Source of the DNA: Bacteroidales bacterium UBA3709
GTDB taxonomy: Bacteria; Bacteroidota; Bacteroidia; Bacteroidales; UBA932
Length of the DNA: 11,805 nucleotides
Direction: 5' to 3'
NCBI GenBank assembly: GCA_002372015.1
Contig: DFIA01000014.1
Span: 1-11,805 of the forward strand
Shown here piece after piece: positions 1 to 6,470 of this stretch (position 1 is the first letter of the stretch; every line of letters starts with the position of its first letter). The position numbers and the translations under genes were made by a program. Below the pieces are notes generated by a model. That model worked only from the letters and a program-made list of their open reading frames with translations. It was not told the origin of the DNA and made no database searches.

Positions 1-2
1 CA

Positions 3-287
3 CATAGAAAGCTGGTGGAGTTCTATGGTTTGCAGGAATATGGAGATGCAAAGGCTGCTCTTGAACGGTGGTATGACATAGCGGAGAGGGCGCTATGGAA
101 GAACCTGTCGGACATTAAGGTTGACTTCCCTGCAACAGACTATGTGGGTAATCAACACTATGTGTTTAACATCAGGGGAAATAAATACAGACTGATTGTT
201 GTAGTCCAATTCACAATAGGACATATTTTTATACGCTTTGTAGGTACGCATAGCGAATACAACAAGATAGACGCATCTACAATATAA
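3..287 (+). CDS. higB: HigB-type mRNA-interferase toxin, 5' end outside window
   Basis: Toxin of a type II toxin-antitoxin pair, of the RelE-like HigB_toxin family, whose members cleave mRNA on the ribosome. The reading frame is open to the left window edge. The first possible start inside the window is a GTG at 15, but family members begin a few residues further upstream (a short MRII-like strand followed by the helix that carries LVEFY), so the true start is probably just outside. Visible family marks are the ALERWYDIAE helix, the DIK..FPATDYVGN segment, the core strand FNIRGNKYRLIV, and the C-terminal FIRFVGTHSEYNKID strand. Its stop codon overlaps a possible antitoxin ATG by one base (TAATG at 285-289), so the two genes are co-transcribed. 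The toxin-first order is typical of higBA. Family assignment is from recognised motifs; activity is inferred. Confidence 0.86.
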   Translation, partial: HRKLVEFYGLQEYGDAKAALERWYDIAERALWKNLSDIKVDFPATDYVGNQHYVFNIRGNKYRLIVVVQFTIGHIFIRFVGTHSEYNKIDASTI

Positions 288-301
288 TGAAGGACGGTAT
301 T

Positions 302-664
302 ATGAGTAAGATAACAAAGGAGCAATACGAATTTGCATTGGCAAGGATAGAAGAACTTCTGCCGGTGGTTGACGATAACACGCCAGCCAATGACCGCAAT
401 GCCGTAGAACTGACAATGCTGTCGGATGTGGTGATAGACTATGAGAAAGAACATTTTCCCATCAGTAAACCTACTATCGCACAGTTGATACAGCTTTCGC
501 TTGAAGAAAAGCAGATGAGCCAAAAGCAATTAGCTGCTGCAATCGGTGTTAGCGCATCACGTATCAGCGACTATGTTTCAGGCCGGGTCGAACCTACGCT
601 AAAAATAGCTCGTTTGCTATGCACTACTCTGGGCATCTCTCCTGCGGCTATGTTAGGCTGCTAA
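302..664 (+). CDS. higA: HigA-type antitoxin, helix-turn-helix regulator
   Basis: Antitoxin that should bind HigB and, through its DNA-binding domain, repress the higBA promoter, which lies outside the window. The N-terminal half (residues 1-60, with EQYEFALARIEELLP and DDNTPANDRNAVEL) is the toxin-binding region typical of this Bacteroidota HigA group. Residues about 73-110 form a Cro/C1-type helix-turn-helix (SQKQLAAAIGVSASRISDYV, then a GR..PTLKIARLL third helix). I chose the ATG at 302 because homologues start close to the KITKEQYE segment and an AAGGA precedes it at 290-294. The ATG at 287, overlapping the toxin stop, would add five residues (MKDGI) and cannot be excluded. Length is 120 residues, normal for the family. 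A strong terminator follows directly. Confidence 0.88.
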   Translation: MSKITKEQYEFALARIEELLPVVDDNTPANDRNAVELTMLSDVVIDYEKEHFPISKPTIAQLIQLSLEEKQMSQKQLAAAIGVSASRISDYVSGRVEPTLKIARLLCTTLGISPAAMLGC

Positions 665-679
665 ACATAAAAAAAACAA

Positions 680-722
680 GAGGCTGACCAAAAAGTATTT
701 TGGCAGCCTCTCTTTTCTTTTT
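680..722 (+). terminator. Bidirectional intrinsic terminator
   Basis: Hairpin with arms GAGGCTG-A-CCAAAA (680-693, one bulged A at 687) and TTTTGGCAGCCTC (698-710), loop AGTA. It is followed by a T-rich run (711-722). An A-rich run at 669-677 lies on the other side and serves as a T-tract for the opposite strand. It sits between the end of higA and the end of the leftward lipoprotein gene, so it probably stops transcription from both. Confidence 0.85.
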
Positions 723-762
723 CGTTGAAAGTTTAGCTATTTTTATCCAAATGTTCAAAGCT

Positions 763-1542
763 TTAGTCCAAGCCTCCCCATGTGCCTTTAATGTTTTTGC
801 ACTGAGTGTAGCAGGAAGGGCAGTTGTAAACTTTATATAAATCGCTGCCATCGGCGAGGAATATTTCTACACCTCTTTGTCTTGTATCCCATCCATCTGC
901 TATTATATAAATGAATGTATCTGTACCGCCGGTTACTTGATGCACCCCGTTAGGAGAAGCTGCCATCTCTACCGTATATGGTTTATCTGGTGTGTAGGCA
1001 TTGGCAGCATTCGCTCCTTTTAGTAAGGCTGCAGCCATATATCTCTGGAGATATGGGTCGTTATCCGGAGCATAACTAGAAGGTTTAAGTTTGGTTTTGA
1101 GTATGCGGATGATTCCGCTAACGGTTGACGAACTGTTGCAGAGCAACTGGAAGCACTTTTCGCCAACGGCAGCATCTCTTGCATACATTTCTATAGCCAT
1201 AGGAATCATAGCGGCGGTGCCTTGTATGCTCTTGCCTAAAAGGCCGTTGTAAACGGCTTCAAATTCTTTGTAATCAGATGGAATGTTTGTAAAGGTTACA
1301 AAAGCAGTAGGCACAGCTCCCGGTTTATTGAATTCTCCGCTTACAGTATATTTATGTGTGCCATAAGTAATAGTGTTGTTCCTCACAACTACTTCATTAG
1401 TTGCTTCTGCTGAAACTTGGCTTTCAGAAGCTTCTGCGTTTACATTCATAGCTTGTGCGTTGGATGTTGTATTATTGCAACTTGATGTTAAAACGATTGT
1501 TGCAACCAAGGCCAAGCCAATAGTACTTTTAAAGTTCTTCAT
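763..1542 (-). CDS. Putative lipoprotein, DUF6935-like, function unknown
   Basis: 259-residue predicted exported lipoprotein. It has a basic start (MKNFK), a hydrophobic segment at 8-18 and a lipobox-like TSSC with the lipidated Cys at 22. A Ser/Asn/Ala-rich linker covers residues 23-50. The folded part starts near residue 55 (ITYGTHKYTVSGEF) and contains FTNIPSDYKEFEAVYNGLLG (84-103), a helical AMIPMAIEMYARD region and paired cysteines 130 and 135. It ends in a C-terminal CPSC plus a further Cys (241, 244, 248), which could form disulfides or bind a metal. From memory it resembles a Bacteroidales domain of unknown function (DUF6935); I could not check this. It is divergent from the exported protein that begins at 1663 and convergent with higBA. 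No enzymatic motif is visible, so no function is assigned. Confidence 0.85.
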   Translation of the reverse strand: MKNFKSTIGLALVATIVLTSSCNNTTSNAQAMNVNAEASESQVSAEATNEVVVRNNTITYGTHKYTVSGEFNKPGAVPTAFVTFTNIPSDYKEFEAVYNGLLGKSIQGTAAMIPMAIEMYARDAAVGEKCFQLLCNSSSTVSGIIRILKTKLKPSSYAPDNDPYLQRYMAAALLKGANAANAYTPDKPYTVEMAASPNGVHQVTGGTDTFIYIIADGWDTRQRGVEIFLADGSDLYKVYNCPSCYTQCKNIKGTWGGLD

Positions 1543-1584
1543 AATTGTAATATTAAGAATTTAAGGTTAAATAAGTGTTTTCGG

Positions 1585-1599
1585 GTACTAAGATAGTAC
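1585..1599. promoter_or_regulatory. Palindrome in divergent intergenic region, possible operator
   Basis: Inverted repeat GTACTA-AGA-TAGTAC with perfect 6-bp arms, midway between two divergent envelope genes. On the - strand it contains TATCTTAG, one base from the Bacteroidota -7 consensus, so it could overlap the promoter of the leftward lipoprotein gene. Only sequence symmetry supports a regulatory role. Confidence 0.3.
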
Positions 1600-1600
1600 A

Positions 1601-1633
1601 TTTTTCGAGAATGAGATTTTATTATTACATTTG
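1601..1633 (+). promoter_or_regulatory. Candidate Bacteroidota promoter for the exported protein gene
   Basis: TACATTTG at 1626-1633 matches the -7 consensus TAnnTTTG exactly. A TTTTTCG block (1601-1607) lies at the -33 position, 19 bases upstream, as a near match to TTTG. The predicted transcript would begin around 1640 and give a leader of about 20 nucleotides before the ATG at 1663. Confidence 0.55.
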
Positions 1634-1662
1634 CTTTACTAAACTAAAAACACACTAAAACT

Positions 1663-2943
1663 ATGAAACATCGTAATACTATTTTCAAATCTATTTTGGC
1701 TATAGTATTGGCTTTAGGAGTTTCTGTAACGGCTAACGCACAGTTAAAGGGAGTGCTCAACAAAGCCAAAAAAGCTGTAAAAGAGAAAGTAGAAAAAACT
1801 GTAGAAAAAAAGGTTGATGAAGTTGTGGATCAGGCATTAGGAACCTCAAGCACAACTACATCAAAAGAGAATGAAGCTTCAAAAGTAACAGAAACTTTAA
1901 AGACAGAAATCGGGAATAAAACCTCAGTAGGGCAGGTAGCAGAAAAGACAGTTGCTATCTCCTCCGGCCCTGAGATTCCTGAACTTATGGCAATGAAGCA
2001 GGCTTATAACGATTACGACGAAACAGGTAACTATATTAACAGTCTTGCTTGGGGTTTGAGGAAAATGCCTAAGTCAGAAGCTAAGGCGCTTGCAGCAAAA
2101 TTGACGGCTCGTGCAAAGTGGTGTGCTGAAACCTTGTCGCAACTCAAGGAAGGTGCTAATTTTGAACTAAGAGCGCAACTGAATAAAGAGCTGCAAAACT
2201 GGGCATATTTCTACTCTAAGATGGGTTCTATAATTAATCTTATGAACCATACACACTTTAAGAAAGATGAGAATGGTTTCTTCTACTATGAGGGAGACCC
2301 TATGTATATGTGTGGCATACATGTATCTGGGAATGAGGCTAGTCAAGAAGGTGTTGCTGGCAGAAAAACAACGCTGATATTTACTCGTAAAAACGGAAAA
2401 TCGTTTTTCTGTTCATCTACCTATGAACCTAAATTTGCCGAGGAAGACGACATACGTGTAGCCAAACTCGACTACAATATGGCTTCTAACATTACGACTC
2501 TATTTGAAGGCTATCCGCTTGAGTGGTGCCGTGCTAATGGTAGAGGCCTATCTAAAGACGACTATGATATCTACTATCAAAAAGCTTTATCTTATTTTTC
2601 TGTTCTCGATGCTGCGATAAAGGGCAATTCGCTTGATAACCTTGATTTCAAACCTATACCTAAGGCAGGAAGTATGAATGCCTCTATGAAGGCGAAAGCA
2701 CTTTCGGTTCAAAAAGCAAAGAATAAGAGCGTTGTAGATGTGGTGATAACCAGCAATTCTTGGGATGTTAAGAAAAACGCCTTAGGTGTTCCAATTCGCA
2801 GAATCATTAGCGGTTATTCTATCATACAGACTAAGTATGGCAAAATGGCAACGAATGTTTCTTGGTCAGAAGAATACGAAGGTGGTAAGTATGGATCACT
2901 GCGAGCTTATGGAGTAGGCATGGAGTCTTTCTATGTAAAGTAG
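1663..2943 (+). CDS. Exported protein of unknown function
   Basis: 426-residue protein with a clear Sec signal peptide: basic MKHRN, hydrophobic core at 9-20, predicted cleavage after ANA at residue 26, mature protein starting with Gln. No lipobox Cys is present, so it should be periplasmic or loosely outer-membrane associated. Residues 28-60 form a strongly amphipathic Lys/Glu/Val-rich helix with alternating basic and acidic positions (KAKKAVKEKVEKTVEKKVDE). A Ser/Thr/Lys-rich linker follows to about 100. Residues 105-195 are predicted helical (LAWGLRKMP, ARAKWCAETLSQ, LNKELQNWAYFYS). Residues 200-426 look mainly like strands with many aromatics. I recognise no catalytic motif or named family. 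It has its own promoter candidate and a strong terminator, so it is probably a single-gene transcript. Confidence 0.87.
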   Translation: MKHRNTIFKSILAIVLALGVSVTANAQLKGVLNKAKKAVKEKVEKTVEKKVDEVVDQALGTSSTTTSKENEASKVTETLKTEIGNKTSVGQVAEKTVAISSGPEIPELMAMKQAYNDYDETGNYINSLAWGLRKMPKSEAKALAAKLTARAKWCAETLSQLKEGANFELRAQLNKELQNWAYFYSKMGSIINLMNHTHFKKDENGFFYYEGDPMYMCGIHVSGNEASQEGVAGRKTTLIFTRKNGKSFFCSSTYEPKFAEEDDIRVAKLDYNMASNITTLFEGYPLEWCRANGRGLSKDDYDIYYQKALSYFSVLDAAIKGNSLDNLDFKPIPKAGSMNASMKAKALSVQKAKNKSVVDVVITSNSWDVKKNALGVPIRRIISGYSIIQTKYGKMATNVSWSEEYEGGKYGSLRAYGVGMESFYVK

Positions 2944-2968
2944 AGAAGTACAGAATTCAATTGTATTA

Positions 2969-3011
2969 CAGGCCCGGAGTTAAATTTATTTAACTTTGGG
3001 CTTGTTCTTTT
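2969..3011 (+). terminator. Intrinsic terminator after the exported protein gene
   Basis: A 16-bp stem pairs 2969-2984 (CAGGCCCGGAGTTAAA) with 2989-3004 (TTTAACTTTGGGCTTG), loop TTTA, with three G-T pairs. It is followed by TTCTTTT. It begins 26 bases after the stop codon at 2941-2943. A TAACTTTG -7-like match at 2991-2998 lies inside the 3' arm and is more likely part of the hairpin than a promoter. Confidence 0.85.
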
Positions 3012-3013
3012 GA

Positions 3014-3814
3014 ATGATTAAAGGGATAATGAATACAGTTTATAGGCAGCTTTCAGAAGCAGAGATAGAAGACATATCTTCTCGGATACTATTTGAGGAT
3101 AATCACTTTCTTATCTTTAACAAGCGCAGCGGAGAAATTGTGCAAGGCGATAAAACCGGTGATGAGCCTCTTAGCGAAACTCTTAAAGCATTCATATCTC
3201 AGCGCGACAAAAAGGCTGGGCAAGTGTTTATGGGGGTTGCCCATCGTTTAGACAGGCCTGTTAGCGGTGCTGTTATCTTTGCAAAAACTTCAAAGGGTCT
3301 TGAGCGAATCAATGCGATGCTCAAAGCCGGTGAGGTGCATAAAACTTATTGGGCTTTAGTTCAAAAGAATGATTCTTTATCAGAAATTTCTTCAGTTAGT
3401 AATGAAGGCTGGATAGAACTTAAAAATTATCTATATCGCGATGAGAAAAAAAACAAATCTTATGTTTTTCGTGGTACTGGGAGGCCTGCATCGGGATACA
3501 AGGAGGCAGTATTACAATATCGTGTCCTGAGGATATTGGATAATTATATTCTACTGGGAATTAGACTCTTGACAGGTAGGCATCATCAGATAAGATGTCA
3601 GCTCTCTGCTATAGGTTGTCCTATTAAAGGCGATCTAAAATATGGGGCAAGGCGTTCCAATAAAGATGGGTCTATATGCCTTCATGCCAGAAGCTTGGAA
3701 TTTGTCCACCCCATAGGGCGCAAAGATGCCAGAGGAGAATCAACCGGCAACAACCGGCTTGTAAGCGTGGAAGCGCCACTCCAGGGAGAGATGCTCCGCT
3801 TGTTAAGGCAGTGA
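3014..3814 (+). CDS. RluA-family RNA pseudouridine synthase
   Basis: Converts uridine to pseudouridine in structured RNA; the substrate (rRNA or tRNA) cannot be told from the sequence. The catalytic motif is HRLDRPVSG with nucleophile Asp80. Further family marks are the strand ILFEDNHFLIFNKRSGEIVQ (25-44), KTYWALV with the conserved Tyr at 112, and the C-terminal TGRHHQIR (187-194) followed by GDLKYGA. There is no N-terminal S4 domain, which places it with the short RluA/TruC-like members common in Bacteroidota. The length of 266 residues is normal. The start could be the ATG at 3014 or the one at 3029. The second gives a more usual leader after the terminator hairpin that ends at 3004 and follows an AAAGGGA. 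It is followed 107 bases later by the SDR gene on the same strand. Confidence 0.9.
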   Translation: MIKGIMNTVYRQLSEAEIEDISSRILFEDNHFLIFNKRSGEIVQGDKTGDEPLSETLKAFISQRDKKAGQVFMGVAHRLDRPVSGAVIFAKTSKGLERINAMLKAGEVHKTYWALVQKNDSLSEISSVSNEGWIELKNYLYRDEKKNKSYVFRGTGRPASGYKEAVLQYRVLRILDNYILLGIRLLTGRHHQIRCQLSAIGCPIKGDLKYGARRSNKDGSICLHARSLEFVHPIGRKDARGESTGNNRLVSVEAPLQGEMLRLLRQ

Positions 3815-3921
3815 AATGCCGCAGCTTGTTGGATGAGCAAAGCGTTGCTGTTTGTTGGAGAAATGTAGCGTTTTTTTGAATATAGAATAGTTACATTGTT
3901 GATAATTACAATTTTCTGCTT

Positions 3922-5127
3922 ATGAAACGTGCTGTAATAATGGGTGCTACATCCGGAATAGGATGGGAGGTTGCAACAATTCTTGCAAGCAAAGGGTGGA
4001 GTCTTGGTATAGCCGGTAGGCGAGAAGATAAACTGAAAGAGCTTCGTCTGTTGTGTCTTCAGCGGGCTGAAATTGTGAGCGGCTCCTCTGCTGCCGATGA
4101 TACAGTGGGCGAGGTGGCGTGTGAGAATATGGTAGTTACAACTTCGCAGATGGTTGAGTATCAGATTATAGATATAGAAAAAGAGGAAGCTCCGCAACTA
4201 CTTCATCAGCTCATAAGTAGGATAGGGGGAATGGATTTATACTTTCATACATCGGGAGTAGGTTCGCATAATAAAGAGTTAGAACCATTAGTGGAGTTGC
4301 AAACCTGTTCTACAAATGTTCTTGGGTTTACTCGTATGATAGATACGGCGTGGCACTATTTTAAGACTGTTCAGGAACAGTTATATGTGTCTGAAAATGC
4401 GGGTAATAGTGATGGCGGATTGGGGTTTGCCGGCAATGAGGCGAAAGCTGTCAAGGATAAGCTGAATGTTGCAGATGATGAGCGGAGTGTTGCCGGTGAT
4501 GAACTGGGAATTGCCAGTGATAGAGGGAGTGTTGCTGATGATGAGCGGAGTGTTGCCGGTGATGAACGGAGTGTTGCCGGTGATGAACTGGGAATTGCCA
4601 GTGATAGAGGGAGTGTTGCTGATGATGGACGGAGTGTTGCTGATGATAGACGGAGTGTTGTTAATAATAAGCCGCGAATAGCTGATGATAAGCCTATGAG
4701 CGGTGGTAATAGACCGAAAATAGGCGACTGTATGAGTTACGGGCATATAGCCGTTATAAGTTCTATTGCCGGAGTAAAGGGGCTTGGGCCAGCTCCTTCC
4801 TACTCTGCAACCAAGCACTTTAATAACACTTACATACAGGCGCTTGCACAACTCTCTCGTAATGTACGCTTAAATTTGCCTGATGCGCAAAAGGTGAAAC
4901 TAAAAATTTACTTTACCGACATACGCCCGGGCTTTATAGATACACCGCTTTTAGATACTTCTAAGTATCATTACCCTATGTTGATGAGCGTAGATAAAGT
5001 GGCACGAAAAATAGTTAGGGCTATTGAGAGAAAACAGAGGGTAGTTGTTATAGATTGGAGATATAGAATTTTGGTGTTCTTTTGGCGGCTGATACCCAAC
5101 TTTATTTGGGAGAGGATAAGATTGTAG
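3922..5127 (+). CDS. Short-chain dehydrogenase/reductase with heptapeptide-repeat insertion
   Basis: Classical SDR-type NAD(P)-dependent oxidoreductase; the substrate is unknown. The N-terminal Rossmann part shows the cofactor motif GATSGIG (8-14), AGRRE (31-35, suggesting NADPH), MDLYFHTSGVG (104-114) and the active-site Asn132. The catalytic strand ISSIAG (279-284) and the YSATK pair Tyr294/Lys298 are intact, followed by DIRPGFIDTPLL (333-344) and a hydrophobic, aromatic C-terminus (VFFWRLIPNFIW). The protein has 401 residues where relatives have about 240-250. The excess lies mainly at about 153-272, in the loop between the helix after Asn132 and the catalytic Ser strand. Most of it is twelve 7-residue repeats (182-265). 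A second smaller extra stretch lies at about 44-76. All catalytic residues are in frame on both sides, so the enzyme is probably functional. No promoter was clear in the 107-bp gap upstream. Confidence 0.9.
   Translation: MKRAVIMGATSGIGWEVATILASKGWSLGIAGRREDKLKELRLLCLQRAEIVSGSSAADDTVGEVACENMVVTTSQMVEYQIIDIEKEEAPQLLHQLISRIGGMDLYFHTSGVGSHNKELEPLVELQTCSTNVLGFTRMIDTAWHYFKTVQEQLYVSENAGNSDGGLGFAGNEAKAVKDKLNVADDERSVAGDELGIASDRGSVADDERSVAGDERSVAGDELGIASDRGSVADDGRSVADDRRSVVNNKPRIADDKPMSGGNRPKIGDCMSYGHIAVISSIAGVKGLGPAPSYSATKHFNNTYIQALAQLSRNVRLNLPDAQKVKLKIYFTDIRPGFIDTPLLDTSKYHYPMLMSVDKVARKIVRAIERKQRVVVIDWRYRILVFFWRLIPNFIWERIRL
4465..4716 (+). repeat. Twelve tandem 21-bp repeats inside the SDR gene
   Basis: Exactly 252 bp, or 12 units of 21 bp, each encoding seven residues with a pattern near SVADDER, SVAGDEL or GIASDRG. 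Units 1-9 are well conserved; units 10-12 (SVVNNKP, RIADDKP, MSGGNRP) are decayed. A larger duplication is visible: 4486-4543 and 4570-4627 are the same over about 58 bases, shifted by four units. Because the unit is a multiple of three, gain or loss of copies keeps the frame. The array also leaves other frames open, which creates spurious ORFs on both strands. Confidence 0.95.
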
Positions 5128-5151
5128 CAGTTCTGCCGGCAATATTCTATA

Positions 5152-5208
5152 GCCTTCTGTAAAGTCTGTAGTCTTCTGCAAAGTCTGTAATCGTCTGTAA
5201 AGTTCACT
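5152..5208. repeat. Three tandem 19-bp repeats
   Basis: Copies at 5152-5170 (GCCTTCTGTAAAGTCTGTA), 5171-5189 (two differences from the first) and 5190-5208 (more diverged, keeping GTCTGTAAAGT). They lie just downstream of the SDR stop codon and before the large 121-bp array. No coding role is seen. Confidence 0.85.
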
Positions 5209-5240
5209 TTTTGTGGATATTGTAACTACATCTTATATTC

Positions 5241-5815
5241 AATGCACTAATTGGTAATAGTTTATATGCAATACAGCAGTTGATAATAGTTAATATTCTA
5301 TGCCGCAATTAGCGATAGCCAGTTAACCTCATCCGTAAAAGCCTTTATTGCGTATGTATGCAGTGCAGTACTTGGCAGTAGTTTATATGCAATACAGCAG
5401 TTGATAATAGTTAATACTCTATGCCGTAATTAGCGATAGCCCGTTAACCTCATCCGTAAAAGCCTTTATTGCGTATGTATGCAGTGTAGTACTTGGCAGT
5501 AGTTTATATGCAATGTAGCACTTGGGAATACTTAATACTCGATACAGCAATTAGCGATAGCCTGTTAACCTCATCCGTAAAAGCCTTTATTGCGTATGTA
5601 TGCAGTGCAGTACTTGGCAGTAGTTTATATGCAATGTAGCACTTGGGAATACTTAATACTCGATACAGCAATTAGCGATAGCCCGTTAACCTCATCCGTA
5701 AACGTAAAAGCCTTTATTGCGTATGTATGCAGTGCACTACTTGGCAGTAGTTTATATGCAATGTAGCACTTGGGAATACTTAATACTCGATACAGCAATT
5801 AGCGATAGCCCGTTA
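5241..5815. repeat. 121-bp higher-order tandem repeat array between convergent genes
   Basis: A repeated landmark (TTTATATGCA) occurs at 5261, 5382, 5503, 5624 and 5751, giving periods of 121, 121, 121 and 127 bases. The last period is longer through a 6-base duplication (CGTAAA) near 5701. There are four full units plus a partial fifth that ends at the nadD stop codon. Copies 1-2 share one version of the middle segment (CAGCAGTTGATAATAGTTAA) and copies 3-5 another (GTAGCACTTGGGAATACTTA). Within each unit, about 30-base subunits beginning TATGCA or TATGC resemble each other. Stops are frequent in all frames. No CRISPR-like repeat/spacer pattern is present. With the 19-bp repeats, this fills the whole gap between the SDR and nadD; no clear terminator was seen there. 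Confidence 0.93.
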
Positions 5816-6463
5816 CACTTGCCCGTTTCTTATTTGAGTTGAGGAGATATTATTCAGCGGAGCTTCGCCAAGATAGGTGGCTTTGTATTTGCGGCACAAA
5901 GTTTTTACTCTATATCCGCTTCTCGGATAAACAATTACAGAAAACTCTTTAAGTAACTCTTCTCCGCGATACCAGTTAGGCATGCTCTTTATACTATCTG
6001 CGCCTACTACTAAAATGTACTCGGTATCTGGATTTCTCTTTTGCAATTCCTTTATGGTATTGTAGGTATATAACGGCTCGGGTAAATTAAATTCTATGTC
6101 GTTGATAGTTACTTTATTGCATAATATTCTCGATGCGATTAGGGCACCCCGTTTCCATACCTTGCTGTTTCTTGCCGGATGGTAGAGCCTTAACGAGTTG
6201 TGCATGGCAGGGGCACTCAGTAAAGCGTTTCTTTCTTTGATTTTTATGCTTAAATCTTTATTGAAGAGCCTTATAGCCTTTTTCAGGGATGCAAGTCTTG
6301 TTTGCGGGTGCAATAGTATATTTCTGTCTTTGAATGGATTATGCGGGCTTAATATCATCTCAAATCTGTCTATGCAGAAGTTCAGAATGATGTACTCCGC
6401 AATACCTAAGTGCCCATAGTGGAGGGGGTTAAAAGAACCGAAATACAATGCAACTCTTTTCAT
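5813..6463 (-). CDS. nadD: Nicotinate-nucleotide adenylyltransferase, C-terminus shortened
   Basis: Transfers AMP from ATP to nicotinate mononucleotide, giving deamido-NAD in NAD synthesis. The nucleotidyltransferase signature GSFNPLHYGH (9-18) is intact, as are SPHNPFKD (39-46), VVGADS (152-157), NWYRGEELL (163-171), VYPRSGY (178-184) and the ISSTQIR motif (206-212). Only four residues (NGQV) follow ISSTQIR, whereas NadD proteins normally continue about 20 residues through a final helix, so the C-terminus appears shortened. The stop codon coincides with the edge of the 121-bp repeat array. A stretch at about 72-120 (containing HPARNSKVWKRGALIASRI) is longer than in typical NadD and offsets the loss in length. 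The start at 6463 lies 7 bases after the gmk stop, so the two genes form an operon. Whether the shortened enzyme is active is unknown; the essential motifs are all present. Confidence 0.9.
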   Translation of the reverse strand: MKRVALYFGSFNPLHYGHLGIAEYIILNFCIDRFEMILSPHNPFKDRNILLHPQTRLASLKKAIRLFNKDLSIKIKERNALLSAPAMHNSLRLYHPARNSKVWKRGALIASRILCNKVTINDIEFNLPEPLYTYNTIKELQKRNPDTEYILVVGADSIKSMPNWYRGEELLKEFSVIVYPRSGYRVKTLCRKYKATYLGEAPLNNISSTQIRNGQV

Positions 6464-6470
6464 CCCTGAG

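Noticed and set aside
2991..2998. TAACTTTG as a promoter -7 element for the pseudouridine synthase gene
   Set aside because: It lies inside the 3' arm of a 16-bp terminator hairpin and has no suitable -33 box.
4466..4681. 71-codon + strand frame through the 21-bp repeats
   Set aside because: Shadow of the repeat period (multiple of three); no start context and no family features.
4381..4851. 156-codon open frame on the - strand across the SDR, with repeated SNTPSI/TGNSQ-like residues
   Set aside because: It mirrors the 21-bp repeat in another frame; the + frame carries all SDR motifs on both sides of the repeat.
5212..5220. DnaA-box-like TGTGGATAT
   Set aside because: A single site with one mismatch and no further boxes or origin genes.
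5241..5815. CRISPR array
   Set aside because: The whole 121-bp unit is repeated without unique spacers, and no cas genes are nearby.
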